From assembly GCF_900116445.1 (NCBI RefSeq), contig NZ_FPBH01000022.1, positions 117,362-181,361 of the forward strand: a stretch of DNA of 64,000 bases, read 5' to 3'. The position numbers and the translations under genes were made by a program. This DNA is from Paraburkholderia aspalathi (lineage in GTDB: Bacteria > Pseudomonadota > Gammaproteobacteria > Burkholderiales > Burkholderiaceae). The notes beneath the pieces were generated by a model, which did no database searches, had not been told where the DNA came from, and saw nothing but the letters and a program-made list of their open reading frames with translations. Positions 44,481-53,391 of this stretch are shown here, in pieces (position 1 is the stretch's first letter; every line of letters begins with the position of its first letter).

Positions 44481-44509
44481 TTGACGATACCAAAAAAGAA
44501 CGTCATTAT
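44481..44509 (+). promoter_or_regulatory. Possible promoter for the MFS-M20-M20 operon
   Basis: TTGACG (44481-44486) and CATTAT (44504-44509) are 17 bases apart, about 53 bases before the GTG start of the MFS gene. Four of six -10 bases match consensus. Confidence 0.35.
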
Positions 44510-44561
44510 TTTTTCAATCGCACGGCAAGCGTGCCGGCGCTAACCCAATTCGGAGACGGGT

Positions 44562-45890
44562 GTGTCAAATCAAGCAAACGGGTGTGAGCACCCGACAGTC
44601 CGCACAGCATCGACCCTCGACTTCATTGCGGTGGTCGTGGGCAACGCCCTGGAATTCTTCGACTTCACGGTCTACGCCTTTTTTGCGGTATTCATCGGCA
44701 AGGCTTTTTTCCCGGCGTTTTCTCCGGCGAGCCAGGTGATCGCATCGGTCGCGGTGTTCGGCGTCGGCTTCGTCGCACGCCCGATCGGCGGCCTGGTGAT
44801 CGGCGCCTACGCGGACCGTTCGGGACGCAAGGCGGCGCTGTCTCTGACGATCGGTTTGATGGCACTCGGCACCGCCATCCTCGCGTTCACACCATCGTAC
44901 GCGACGATCGGCGTGGTGGCGCCCATACTCGTCGTCATCGGCCGTCTGCTACAAGGGTTTTCTGCCGGCGGCGAAATGGGACCCGCGACAACGTACATGC
45001 TCGAAATGGCGTCGTCGAACCGGCGCGGCTTCTATACGAGCTGGCAGCTCGCGACCCAAGGTGTGGCTTCGCTGCTGGGCGGGCTGGTCGGCTACGTCGT
45101 GTCGTCGATGCTGTCGCCGGCGGCGCTCGAGGAGTGGGGGTGGCGCGTACCGTTTGTCATCGGTCTGTTGATTGCGCCGATCGGACTGTATATCCGGACG
45201 CAGTTGAGCGAAACCCTCAATACCGAGTCTGCGGTCAAAGGTACGGGTGAGCTCGTATCCACCATTGTCAGCAAGCACCTTTCCGATTTGCTGCTTTCGT
45301 GTGCCGTAATAATCGGACCGACGATCACGGTATATGTCGTCGGGTACTACATGACGACCTACGGCCTGCGCGTACTGCACCTGCCCACGTCGACCTCGAT
45401 GCTGGTCGGCCTCATCACAGGCGGCGTGGGAATTTTCGCATCGCTGGCCGCCGGCCTGATCTACGACCGGTTTCCCAATACGAAGTGGATGGTACTGCCG
45501 CAGGTTTTGACGGTACTGGCGATCGTGCCGGCATTCGTGTGGGTCACCCAGAACGGCACGGCCGTCACCTTTCTTTCGATGGTTGCGCTGCTGACATTGT
45601 TGCGCGTGCTGATGGCGCCGTTTCAACTGTGCTTCATTCCCGAGATATTTCCTAACGCGATTCGCAGCACGTGCGTGTCCGTCTGCTTCAGCGTGCCGAC
45701 CACGATTTTCGGCGGCAGCGCGCAGGTGGTAGTGGCATGGCTCGCCGCGAGGACGGCCGACCCGATGTCGCCGGCCTGGTATCTGCTCGCCGCAAACTCT
45801 ATTTCGCTGCTCGCCGTGCTGACGCTTTACATGCGACATCGCGCAACGATGGGACGCAACAGCGTATTCCGCGCCAAAGCGGGAATCTAG
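44562..45890 (+). CDS. MFS transporter, metabolite:H+ symporter family
   Basis: A 442-residue, 12-helix transporter starting at GTG 44562 behind GGAGACGGG. The MHS signature VVVGNALEFFDFTVYAFFAVF and the loop motif GAYADRSGRKAALSL are clear. It heads a plus-strand unit with two M20 amidohydrolases and probably imports their substrate, taking the place that the AbgT transporter has in E. coli. Confidence 0.9.
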   Translation: MSNQANGCEHPTVRTASTLDFIAVVVGNALEFFDFTVYAFFAVFIGKAFFPAFSPASQVIASVAVFGVGFVARPIGGLVIGAYADRSGRKAALSLTIGLMALGTAILAFTPSYATIGVVAPILVVIGRLLQGFSAGGEMGPATTYMLEMASSNRRGFYTSWQLATQGVASLLGGLVGYVVSSMLSPAALEEWGWRVPFVIGLLIAPIGLYIRTQLSETLNTESAVKGTGELVSTIVSKHLSDLLLSCAVIIGPTITVYVVGYYMTTYGLRVLHLPTSTSMLVGLITGGVGIFASLAAGLIYDRFPNTKWMVLPQVLTVLAIVPAFVWVTQNGTAVTFLSMVALLTLLRVLMAPFQLCFIPEIFPNAIRSTCVSVCFSVPTTIFGGSAQVVVAWLAARTADPMSPAWYLLAANSISLLAVLTLYMRHRATMGRNSVFRAKAGI

Positions 45891-46013
45891 CAGTCCGTCG
45901 ATCCAGCCGAATTATTTATTCATGTTCGTCATTCGACTGCGAGGCCTGGCATGTCATTTCGATTACGGGTCGAACGGCAACGGGTTTCGTGCGTCAATCG
46001 AACCGGAGAGCAC

Positions 46014-47498
46014 GTGAATTTCGATCAACTCGATCAAGAGATTGCCGCGCGGATCGAATCGTACCGTGATGTGTGCGTGCACCTGAGCGACCGGCTGTGG
46101 GATCTCGCTGAAACGGCCTATGCGGAGTACGAGTCGGCGGAATTGCAAATTCGCGAGCTAGAGCGGCATGGCTTCCGGATCACGCGAGACGTTGCGGGTA
46201 TCCCTACTGCGTTTGTCGCCGAAGCCGGCGACGGCGGCCCGGTCATCGGCTTTCTCGGCGAGTACGACGCGTTGCCTCACCTCAGCCAGGTCGCCAACTC
46301 CGCCACCCGGCAACCGGCACCAGATGCCGGCAGCGGACACGGTTGCGGTCACAACCTGCTTGGCGGCGCGGCGCTGATGTCCGCTTTCGCCATCAAGGAT
46401 TGGCTTCACGCGTCCGGGCGTGCGGGCCGGGTTCGCTATTACGGCTGCCCCGCTGAGGAAGGCGGAGCCGGCAAGACGTTCATGACGCGAGCCGGCGCTT
46501 TTGCCGATCTCGACACCGCGCTTACCTGGCATCCTGCCAGCGTCCTCGCCATCGATGCGATGACCACCCTTGCGACCCTCCATGCGCGCTTCACGTTCAA
46601 CGGTCTCGCCGCACACGCGGCGGCCGCGCCTCACCTGGGGCGCAGCGCACTCGACGCCGTCACGCTGATGAATGTCGCCGCCAACTATCTGCGCGAGCAC
46701 ATTCCGAGCGATGCCCGCCTTCACTACGCGCTGCACGATACGGGTGGGACGGCGCCCAACGTCGTTCAAGCTCGTGCCGAGGTCGTCTATCAATTGCGCG
46801 CACCTGAACTCTCCACGATCCATTCGCTACTCGACCGGCTGCGCAAGATCGCGGACGGCGCCGCGATGATGACCGACACCACCGTCGTATGCCGGGTGGA
46901 AAAGGCCATGTCGAATATGAGGCCCAACAAGGTCCTGTCCGATCTGATGTACGAGCGCATGCTCGCAATCGGTCCGACGCCGTTCGACACCGTCGATCAC
47001 GATTTTGCCGCGCGCATGCACGCCGCCATTTCACCCGCCGAAGCACTGGGCAGCTTGTCGATTTTCGGCGCCCATCGGCTCACGGGAGTTCTGCATGACG
47101 GGGTCCTACCCGCTGCATCGATGCCATCGTTGTTGCCCGCGTCGACCGACGTAGGCGATGTCAGTTGGGTCGTGCCGACAGCCCGCTGTCTCGGCGCCTG
47201 CTTCGCGTTGGGCACGCCGTTCCATTCGTGGCAGTTGGTCGCCCAAGGCAAATCGTCGATCGCGCACAAAGGCATGCTGCAGATCGCGAAGGTGATGGCT
47301 GCCACCGCCGCAGCGCTCTACGCGAATCCTTCATTGCTTGAACAGGCCAAGGCGGAATTGCGTGAGCAATCGGCGGGTGAAACCTACATCTGCCCCATTC
47401 CGGACGACGTGCTTCCTCCCGTCGCTAAAGACGGCCGAACGCAAAGAGGCTCGGTTCGGGGGGCGTTTCCGCACCAATACGCCGGGGGTAACGCGTGA
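46014..47498 (+). CDS. M20-family amidohydrolase, AbgB-like (copy 2)
   Basis: A 494-residue amidohydrolase. GTG 46014 behind GGAGAG gives the family N-terminus (VNFDQLDQEIAARIES). Metal-site motifs are SGHGCGHNLLGG and CPAEEGGAGKTFMTRAG, with a late PFHSWQLVAQG. Its stop overlaps the start of copy 3 as TGATG, so the two are translationally coupled and could form a heteromer, as AbgA and AbgB do. Substrate unknown, probably an N-acyl amino acid. Confidence 0.9.
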   Translation: MNFDQLDQEIAARIESYRDVCVHLSDRLWDLAETAYAEYESAELQIRELERHGFRITRDVAGIPTAFVAEAGDGGPVIGFLGEYDALPHLSQVANSATRQPAPDAGSGHGCGHNLLGGAALMSAFAIKDWLHASGRAGRVRYYGCPAEEGGAGKTFMTRAGAFADLDTALTWHPASVLAIDAMTTLATLHARFTFNGLAAHAAAAPHLGRSALDAVTLMNVAANYLREHIPSDARLHYALHDTGGTAPNVVQARAEVVYQLRAPELSTIHSLLDRLRKIADGAAMMTDTTVVCRVEKAMSNMRPNKVLSDLMYERMLAIGPTPFDTVDHDFAARMHAAISPAEALGSLSIFGAHRLTGVLHDGVLPAASMPSLLPASTDVGDVSWVVPTARCLGACFALGTPFHSWQLVAQGKSSIAHKGMLQIAKVMAATAAALYANPSLLEQAKAELREQSAGETYICPIPDDVLPPVAKDGRTQRGSVRGAFPHQYAGGNA

Positions 47499-48964
47499 TG
47501 AAGCGCGAAGATAACCAACGGATCAGACTCGTCGAGCAGTTCGTCGAAGCAAAGCGTGACGACTTCATTGATCTTGCGGATCGGATCTGGGATCTTGCCG
47601 AGACCCGTTGGGAAGAATTTCGCTCAGTCGAAGCGCAGATCGAGTTATTTGAGCGCGAAGGATTTCGAATCACGAGAAACCTGGGTGGTCTGCCCACGGC
47701 GTTCGTTGCGGAAGCCGGGAATGAAGGACCCGTCGCCGGGTTTCTGGGCGAATACGACGCGTTGTCGAACATGAGCCAGCAAGCCGCGGCCGTAGAAGCG
47801 TGCCCGGTATGTGCCGGAGGTAGCGGACACGGATGCGGTCATCATCTGCTTGGTGTCGGTGCGATGCTGGCCGCAGTAGCCACGCGCGACTACCTCCTTT
47901 CCCAGGATTTGCCTGGGGTCGTCCGTTACTTCGGATGTCCCGCCGAGGAAGGTGGCGCCGGCAAGACCTACATGGCTCGCGAAGGTGTATTCGATGATAT
48001 CGACTTCGCATTGACCTGGCACCCCGGCCCGTTCTCGGGGATTTTCAAGTACAAATCGCTGGCGGTGATGCAGGCATTTTTCCGCTTCACCGGCGTGGCC
48101 TCGCACGCAGCGGCTTCCCCCCATCTCGGACGCAGCGCGCTCGATGCGGTTGAACTGATGAACGTCGGGGTGAATTTCCTGCGCGAGCATATGCCCGCCG
48201 AGGCTCGCGTCCATTACGCGATCACCGATGCCGGCGGCCTCGCTGCAAACGTTGTTCAGGCCCGTGCCGAAGTGCTGTACGTGGTCCGCGCGCCGAACAT
48301 CGAGCAGGCGTGGGCGCTATTCGAGCGCGTTCGACGAATCGGCGCGGGCGCTGCGCTGATGACCGAAACAACCGTTGAGGTCGAAGTCGATCGCGCATGC
48401 TCGGACGTGCTGCGCAACGAAACGATTGAAGCCTTGATCATGGATAACCTCGAGCGTTTCGGCCCTCCTCCCTTCGACCAGTCCGATCGCGATTTCGTCA
48501 CGCGGCTCGCCGGAAACATCAGCGCGGGTGATTTGCAGGAATGTCTCGACGCCTATCGCGGGCCCGCTGGTGCCCATGGACTCGCCGACACGCCGCTTCC
48601 ATTGAACGAGGAACCGGGCTCGTTGACTGGATCGAGCGATGTGGGAGACGTGAGCTGGGTCGTGCCGACAACCCAGTACCTCGGCGCTTGCTACGCGGTG
48701 GGGACCAACATGCACACGTGGCAACTGGTGTCGCAGGGAAAACTGCCCGCTGCACATAAAGGAATGCTGCACGCGGCAAAGGTACTCGCGGCGACCGCGC
48801 TGGATCTGCTGACGGAGCCGTCACATATCGACGCAGCTCAGGCAGAACATGCGTGCCTCACTGGCGGACGTCCCTATGTCTGTCCAATTCCCGAATCGGT
48901 ACTCGCGCCACCGCTGCGTAAAAGGACGGAAAAGAAAAGGACGGAAAAGGGAACCCTTACCTAG
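47498..48964 (+). CDS. M20-family amidohydrolase, AbgB-like (copy 3)
   Basis: A 488-residue paralogue of copies 1 and 2. ATG 47498 overlaps the previous stop and has GGGGGTAA upstream. It shows SGHGCGHHLLG, CPAEEGGAGKTYMAREG, HLGRSALDAVELMNVG and NMHTWQLVSQG, where the HSWQ of the other copies is HTWQ. The last residues are a KRTEK KRTEK repeat encoded by a perfect 15-base tandem duplication. The gene for the 235-residue unknown protein follows 43 bases on. Confidence 0.9.
   Translation: MKREDNQRIRLVEQFVEAKRDDFIDLADRIWDLAETRWEEFRSVEAQIELFEREGFRITRNLGGLPTAFVAEAGNEGPVAGFLGEYDALSNMSQQAAAVEACPVCAGGSGHGCGHHLLGVGAMLAAVATRDYLLSQDLPGVVRYFGCPAEEGGAGKTYMAREGVFDDIDFALTWHPGPFSGIFKYKSLAVMQAFFRFTGVASHAAASPHLGRSALDAVELMNVGVNFLREHMPAEARVHYAITDAGGLAANVVQARAEVLYVVRAPNIEQAWALFERVRRIGAGAALMTETTVEVEVDRACSDVLRNETIEALIMDNLERFGPPPFDQSDRDFVTRLAGNISAGDLQECLDAYRGPAGAHGLADTPLPLNEEPGSLTGSSDVGDVSWVVPTTQYLGACYAVGTNMHTWQLVSQGKLPAAHKGMLHAAKVLAATALDLLTEPSHIDAAQAEHACLTGGRPYVCPIPESVLAPPLRKRTEKKRTEKGTLT
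48920..48949 (+). repeat. Perfect 15-base tandem repeat at the end of M20 copy 3
   Basis: AAAAGGACGGAAAAG occurs twice in tandem (48920-48934 and 48935-48949) and encodes two KRTEK units. It is in frame and probably arose by replication slippage. Confidence 0.85.
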
Positions 48965-49007
48965 CGCCCAACCGCAATCCTTTTACGCACTTGACCTGAC
49001 CTGATCC

Positions 49008-49715
49008 ATGACATTTTCCTATTTCATCACGGCGACTAACGAGCACGACCCGCACGCTCGAGTAAGCGCGGCACATTGTCAGCTCATTCAGGAAGCCATC
49101 CGCGCGACGCCTGAGTTGATGAAGGCCGAGCTCTATACGCCTGCTCAGATCACGACTTATCACGACGACGGTCCTTCGCCCCTGCTCGCGCTGCGGCTCG
49201 AGTTCGCCAGCATCGAGGCACTCGAGTCACAAGTCACCGCGGGCGGACATCTCTGGGGGCTTGCTCAGTCGGATGACTGGCTCGCGCCGGGCGCAAGCCT
49301 GGTCACGCATCAAGCCATGCTCACCCGAACGTTTCTCCCGCTCAAGACGACGCCCGCAGAGCCGGCGTTGTGCAGCTATCTCGTGCATTACCCGGGCGCT
49401 GCGGAAAATTTCAACGACTGGCTTTCCTACTACGTCGCCCATCACCCTCAGATCATGCTCGACTACCCGCATGTACGGCAGGTCAACGTATTCACCCGGG
49501 TCGACTGGTGTGAGTCGATGCCATGGACGCGCGTGAACTACATGCAGCGAAACATGCTGACCTTCCCTTCGTCGCAACTGCTCGCCGAGGCGCTGACGTC
49601 GCCCGTTCGTGCGCGAATGCGGGAAGACAATGGACGGTTTCCGGCGTTCTCGGGACGAGCTTGCCACTACCCGATGCTCACCAACGTAATCGCTCCGGAC
49701 AACAAGAAGTCTTAG
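49008..49715 (+). CDS. Uncharacterised 235-residue protein, EthD-like (paralogue A)
   Basis: A 235-residue cytoplasmic protein that I cannot assign firmly. It looks like two halves of ~115 residues, each with a ferredoxin-like pattern as in EthD/dimeric alpha-beta-barrel proteins: TFSYFITATNE at the start and YLVHYPGAAENFNDWL at about residue 120. Strongly patterned stretches are HHPQIMLDYP, FTRVDW, MPWTRVNYMQRN and PVRARM. It alignes over full length with the 51173-51880 protein. It follows M20 copy 3 and precedes a porin gene. A role in handling a small aromatic intermediate is a guess. Confidence 0.7.
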   Translation: MTFSYFITATNEHDPHARVSAAHCQLIQEAIRATPELMKAELYTPAQITTYHDDGPSPLLALRLEFASIEALESQVTAGGHLWGLAQSDDWLAPGASLVTHQAMLTRTFLPLKTTPAEPALCSYLVHYPGAAENFNDWLSYYVAHHPQIMLDYPHVRQVNVFTRVDWCESMPWTRVNYMQRNMLTFPSSQLLAEALTSPVRARMREDNGRFPAFSGRACHYPMLTNVIAPDNKKS

Positions 49716-49904
49716 CCGAAACCAAAGGAGAAAGACAAACCAGATAAGTTTTCATTCGCTGTCTCGTATCACACGCTTCAATATTAGTAATACTTATTAA
49801 AAAATAACCAATTGCGTTTGGAAATCAACTTCGTCAACGAATCGCCTCGGGAAATCGAACACCACTAACAACATTTCGAGCGATCTACGCAGCACTTTAA
49901 GAGG

Positions 49905-51035
49905 ATGTTTAAAATGTGTAGGAAAGTTCTAGTCACCGCTACCCTGCTCGGCTCCATCGCAGGCACCGCACACGCGCAAAGCAGCGTCACCCTGTACGGG
50001 CTCGTCGATTCGGCAATTGGCTACACGAGCAACCAGGGTTCGACCAACGGCCACATCAATCACGGCATTCAGGCGCTGCCCGGCGCCATGTCGGCGAACC
50101 GGTGGGGCCTGCTCGGCTTCGAAGACCTCGGCGGCGGTACGCAAGCCACCTTCAGGCTCGAAAACGGCTTCAACATTCAGAACGGTGCGCTCGGACAAGG
50201 CGGCCGGATGTTCGGCCGCAGCGCGTACGTGGGCCTCGTCAACAACAGTTGGGGAGCCGTGACAGCCGGCCGCCAATACATGCCGTTCCAGGAAGACGTG
50301 GGCAACGAAATGGCCGCCCTCTACATGTCGGGTTATACGTTCCATCCGTATGACAACGACGACATGAACTGCACGTTCAGGCCCAACAATGCAGTCAAGT
50401 ACACGACACCTACCATCGCCGGTTTCACCGCGAAGGTCCTGTATGCGTTTTCGAACCTCGCCGGCCAGATCAATACCAACCGCCTATGGAGCGGCAGCGC
50501 CGACTATGTGAACGGTCCGGTCCACCTCGATGCGGGCTTCTTTACGGTCAATCAACCAGGCTACGGCACAGCCGGTGCGGAAGCGTCGGACAACACGTAT
50601 GGCGCGCTTCCGACGATTGCTGCCGGCGGCATTGCGAAGCACACGGTATGGGGCGCCGGCGGCACGTATACGTTCGGCGCGCTGCTCGCGAGCATCATCT
50701 ATACGCATGCGGACTTCGACGCGACCGTCGGCGGCACACTGAAGTTCAGCAACTACGAAACGAGCCTACGCTATCAGCTCACGCCCGCTACGGTGTTAAC
50801 TGCAGCCTATCTCTACACCACACAGAGAAGTACCGTTGCCGCAGGTGGGAATACGCACTACAACCAGGGCGCATTGGGGGTCAACTACTTCCTGTCGAAG
50901 ACAGTCGACCTGTACAGCAACCTTGTCTACCAGCGGGCCGCAGGTACGGCTCATGCGTGGATTCTCAATGGAACGGCAATGTCCAGCAACGACAGTCAGT
51001 TCATGGCTCTCGTCGGGATCCGGAAGAAGTTCTAG
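49905..51035 (+). CDS. Outer-membrane porin, OmpC-like (Burkholderia type)
   Basis: A 376-residue porin. The signal peptide ends TAHAQSSVTLYGLVDS; the barrel and loop 3 signature FGRSAYVGLVNNSWGAVTAGRQ follow, ending MALVGIRKKF. It is of the same family as the porin at 34583. It lies between the two paralogous 235-residue protein genes. The 189 bases upstream are AT-rich and probably carry its promoter. Confidence 0.92.
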   Translation: MFKMCRKVLVTATLLGSIAGTAHAQSSVTLYGLVDSAIGYTSNQGSTNGHINHGIQALPGAMSANRWGLLGFEDLGGGTQATFRLENGFNIQNGALGQGGRMFGRSAYVGLVNNSWGAVTAGRQYMPFQEDVGNEMAALYMSGYTFHPYDNDDMNCTFRPNNAVKYTTPTIAGFTAKVLYAFSNLAGQINTNRLWSGSADYVNGPVHLDAGFFTVNQPGYGTAGAEASDNTYGALPTIAAGGIAKHTVWGAGGTYTFGALLASIIYTHADFDATVGGTLKFSNYETSLRYQLTPATVLTAAYLYTTQRSTVAAGGNTHYNQGALGVNYFLSKTVDLYSNLVYQRAAGTAHAWILNGTAMSSNDSQFMALVGIRKKF

Positions 51036-51172
51036 GGACCCTGGTTTCGAAACAACGGCAATGTGTGCTGGAGGATGCGCGAACTGATCGAAGCGCATTC
51101 CGGCGGCACACCACGCGGTACGACCTGAAATAATGCATCGCACGCGTTTTCAACGGCGCTCACGGTGTCGCC

Positions 51173-51880
51173 TTAGCGGGTCTCACCAAAGAAGGTTCTC
51201 GCCGACATGGGATGATGGATATTGCTCCCTTCGAACGGCGGGAATTTCTCGAAATCCGCACGCATCTGATGTCTTACCGGCGAATTCATAGCACGGGTAA
51301 TCGCCTCGGCGCTATCGAACATCAGCTTGTTGCGTTGCATGTAGTGAACCTTGCACCACGGCATAGCATCGACCCAATCGACCCGCGTGAAAATCTCGAT
51401 CTCACGCACACCGTCGAAGAACTTCATGATTTGCGGGTGGCGCGCCAGATAGTAAGTAAGCCACTCGTCGAAGTTTTCAGCGAGCCCCGGATAGTGAACC
51501 AGGAACTGGCAGGGAAGCGCGCCATCCGGCACCTTGGCCTCAGGGTCAAGCACCGGATAGGGCCGGCGCGCCATGACCTGCTGTTCGACTGCAGACGGCT
51601 TCAGACTTTCGAATTCCGTGCGAGCGATCTGCTGGAGGTGCCCGTCGGCGGATATTGCGGCTTCGAGCGCCGCGAGCTTTTCGAAGTCGAGCTGGAACGC
51701 GAAAATCGGCGACGGGCCGTCGTTGGTGTAGAAGTCTTTCGCGCTTTGTGGCGTATATAAGCGCGCGCGGCTCATGGCAGGCGTAGTCCGAATGCAATCG
51801 GCGATGGCTTGCAAATCCGCGTCGCTAATACGCGCATTCGCGTCTGGGTGCGTAAACGTTACGAGGTAGGAGAATTGCAT
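51173..51880 (-). CDS. Uncharacterised 235-residue protein, EthD-like (paralogue B)
   Basis: A paralogue of the 49008-49715 protein: FLVHYPGLAENFDEWL, RHPQIMKFF, EIFTRVDW and MPWCKVHYMQRN are conserved in position. It is the last gene of the long Rieske operon, 45 bases after the asparaginase-like gene. Its presence in two separate catabolic units, with no other shared gene, suggests a common intermediate or a common binding task. No catalytic motif is obvious. Confidence 0.7.
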   Translation of the reverse strand: MQFSYLVTFTHPDANARISDADLQAIADCIRTTPAMSRARLYTPQSAKDFYTNDGPSPIFAFQLDFEKLAALEAAISADGHLQQIARTEFESLKPSAVEQQVMARRPYPVLDPEAKVPDGALPCQFLVHYPGLAENFDEWLTYYLARHPQIMKFFDGVREIEIFTRVDWVDAMPWCKVHYMQRNKLMFDSAEAITRAMNSPVRHQMRADFEKFPPFEGSNIHHPMSARTFFGETR

Positions 51881-51925
51881 GATTGCCTGAACGTAGGTGT
51901 TGTACGTAGGAAAAGGAACGCGTCG

Positions 51926-53023
51926 TCATAGGTCGAGCAAAAAGGCCTGCAAGCGCTCGACATCGACGCTCGCAACCCGGTCAGGCACAGCCCCGCCCGA
52001 ATGATCCGCTGCCAGCGCAAGCATCAGCGCAATGCGCAGCTTCGCAGGCGCCAGATCGCCACCGACCAGTATTCCGTCAACCGTGAGAAAACGCTGCACC
52101 GGTACCACGCCGCGCGGCGCGCGCGTCGCCTGAACGACCACCACGCCCGCCTGCACAGCGTCCCGGAGCGCGCGCATTTCGCCGGCGGCCGGCCGCCCAG
52201 GAGGAAGCCCCGCGCAGACGATGCCACGGGCCCCCGCCGAAACGAAAGCGTCGATCGCCGTGCCGTCGGCGCCTGCGTAGGATGTCACGATATCGACCCT
52301 CGGCAGCGTGAACGCACGCATGGAGGCGTGATCGAGCACCGCAGAAAATGCCGAACCCCGTTGCCCATCACGAAACGCGCGACGACGCCACACCACGCTG
52401 GCGTCGGCGTCGATCCGGCCAAGCGGTCCGTATGGGGGCGCTTCGAATGCAGCGAGCTCGAAACTGGCCGCCTTCGTCACGTCTCGTGCCGCGAAAAACA
52501 ATCCGCCCATTGTCACCAGCACGCCGGCGCCGCGCGAAGCCGGGGCCGCCGCGAGCGCGACCGCGCCGCGCAGATTCGCCGCGGCGTCGCTGCCGTCTGT
52601 GTTCGCGGGGCGCTGCGCGCCAGTCAGCACAACGGGTTGCTCGACGGCCAGTACAAGGTCAAGAAACCAGGCCGTCTCCTCAAGCGTCGCCGTGCCGTGC
52701 GTGACGACAAAGCCTGTCAGCAACGGATCGGCCGCGGCCGTATCGCGAATCAGCGCGGCGAGCTCCAGCCAGTCCTTCGGCGTAATCGCTACACTGCCCA
52801 GACTGCGGAACGGAATCGGCACGACGTCGACGTCCGGCGCGAGTTCACCGAGCCGCGCCAACAGATCGTCGATCGGATGAATCACGCCGCTGTCGGCATA
52901 TTCAATCCAGTCGAAGCGGTGGCGGCCATGCATGGCAAAGGTGCCGCCCGTGCCTATCACCGCGATTCGCGGACGCACAAGATCGCGCGACGCAATCCGC
53001 GTTTCCATGTCATCGTGCTTCAT
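51926..53023 (-). CDS. Asparaginase-family amidohydrolase with altered substrate site
   Basis: A 365-residue asparaginase/glutaminase-family protein. ATG 53023 overlaps the ferredoxin stop as ATGA. Nucleophile T28 is in IGTGGTFA; the second motif is VVTHGTATLEETAWF, with T111; and the lysine motif is ARDVTKAASFEL. In typical L-asparaginases the second motif is HGTDT and the Asp binds the substrate's alpha-amino group; here it is Ala112. The enzyme probably cleaves an amide that lacks a free alpha-amino group. It belongs to the Rieske operon. Confidence 0.88.
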   Translation of the reverse strand: MKHDDMETRIASRDLVRPRIAVIGTGGTFAMHGRHRFDWIEYADSGVIHPIDDLLARLGELAPDVDVVPIPFRSLGSVAITPKDWLELAALIRDTAAADPLLTGFVVTHGTATLEETAWFLDLVLAVEQPVVLTGAQRPANTDGSDAAANLRGAVALAAAPASRGAGVLVTMGGLFFAARDVTKAASFELAAFEAPPYGPLGRIDADASVVWRRRAFRDGQRGSAFSAVLDHASMRAFTLPRVDIVTSYAGADGTAIDAFVSAGARGIVCAGLPPGRPAAGEMRALRDAVQAGVVVVQATRAPRGVVPVQRFLTVDGILVGGDLAPAKLRIALMLALAADHSGGAVPDRVASVDVERLQAFLLDL

Positions 53024-53391
53024 GCTTGCAGACGAACGAACAGTTCGTCTCCGACGATTTTTGCCTCGTGGCGGCGCGTATCCCGCGTGATCGGCGCCGA
53101 CAACGCCTTGCCCGTGCGCACGTCGACAAGACCTGCATGCAGCGGACATTCAATTTCATGCCCGTCGAATTCGCCGTCGCTCAGCAGCGCCGCGCCATGC
53201 GTACAGATATCGTCGAGCGCGTGCACATCGCCATCGATCAGAAACAGCCCGACCTTGACACCCTCCAGTTCGATCCCGCGACACGCGCGCGAGCCGAACA
53301 CCTGCTCCATCGCCCCCAACCGATACCAGCCGTCGTCCTCACGGACGTAGTCGCCTGCGGACGCCGCCTTGATTTCGTGAATCGCGTTCAT
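53020..53391 (-). CDS. Rieske-type [2Fe-2S] ferredoxin
   Basis: A 123-residue ferredoxin. ATG 53391 overlaps the PyrD-like stop by four bases. Cluster ligands are C63/H65 in CTHG and C82/H85 in CPLH, the normal CxH...CxxH pattern with 16 residues between. It resembles BphF/NdoA-type ferredoxins that pass electrons from an FAD reductase to a Rieske oxygenase; both partners are in this operon. Confidence 0.9.
   Translation of the reverse strand: MNAIHEIKAASAGDYVREDDGWYRLGAMEQVFGSRACRGIELEGVKVGLFLIDGDVHALDDICTHGAALLSDGEFDGHEIECPLHAGLVDVRTGKALSAPITRDTRRHEAKIVGDELFVRLQA

Noticed and set aside
52001..53350. Plus-strand frame of 449 codons opposite the asparaginase-like and ferredoxin genes
   Set aside because: It crosses two real genes on the other strand, is Arg-rich and has no domain.
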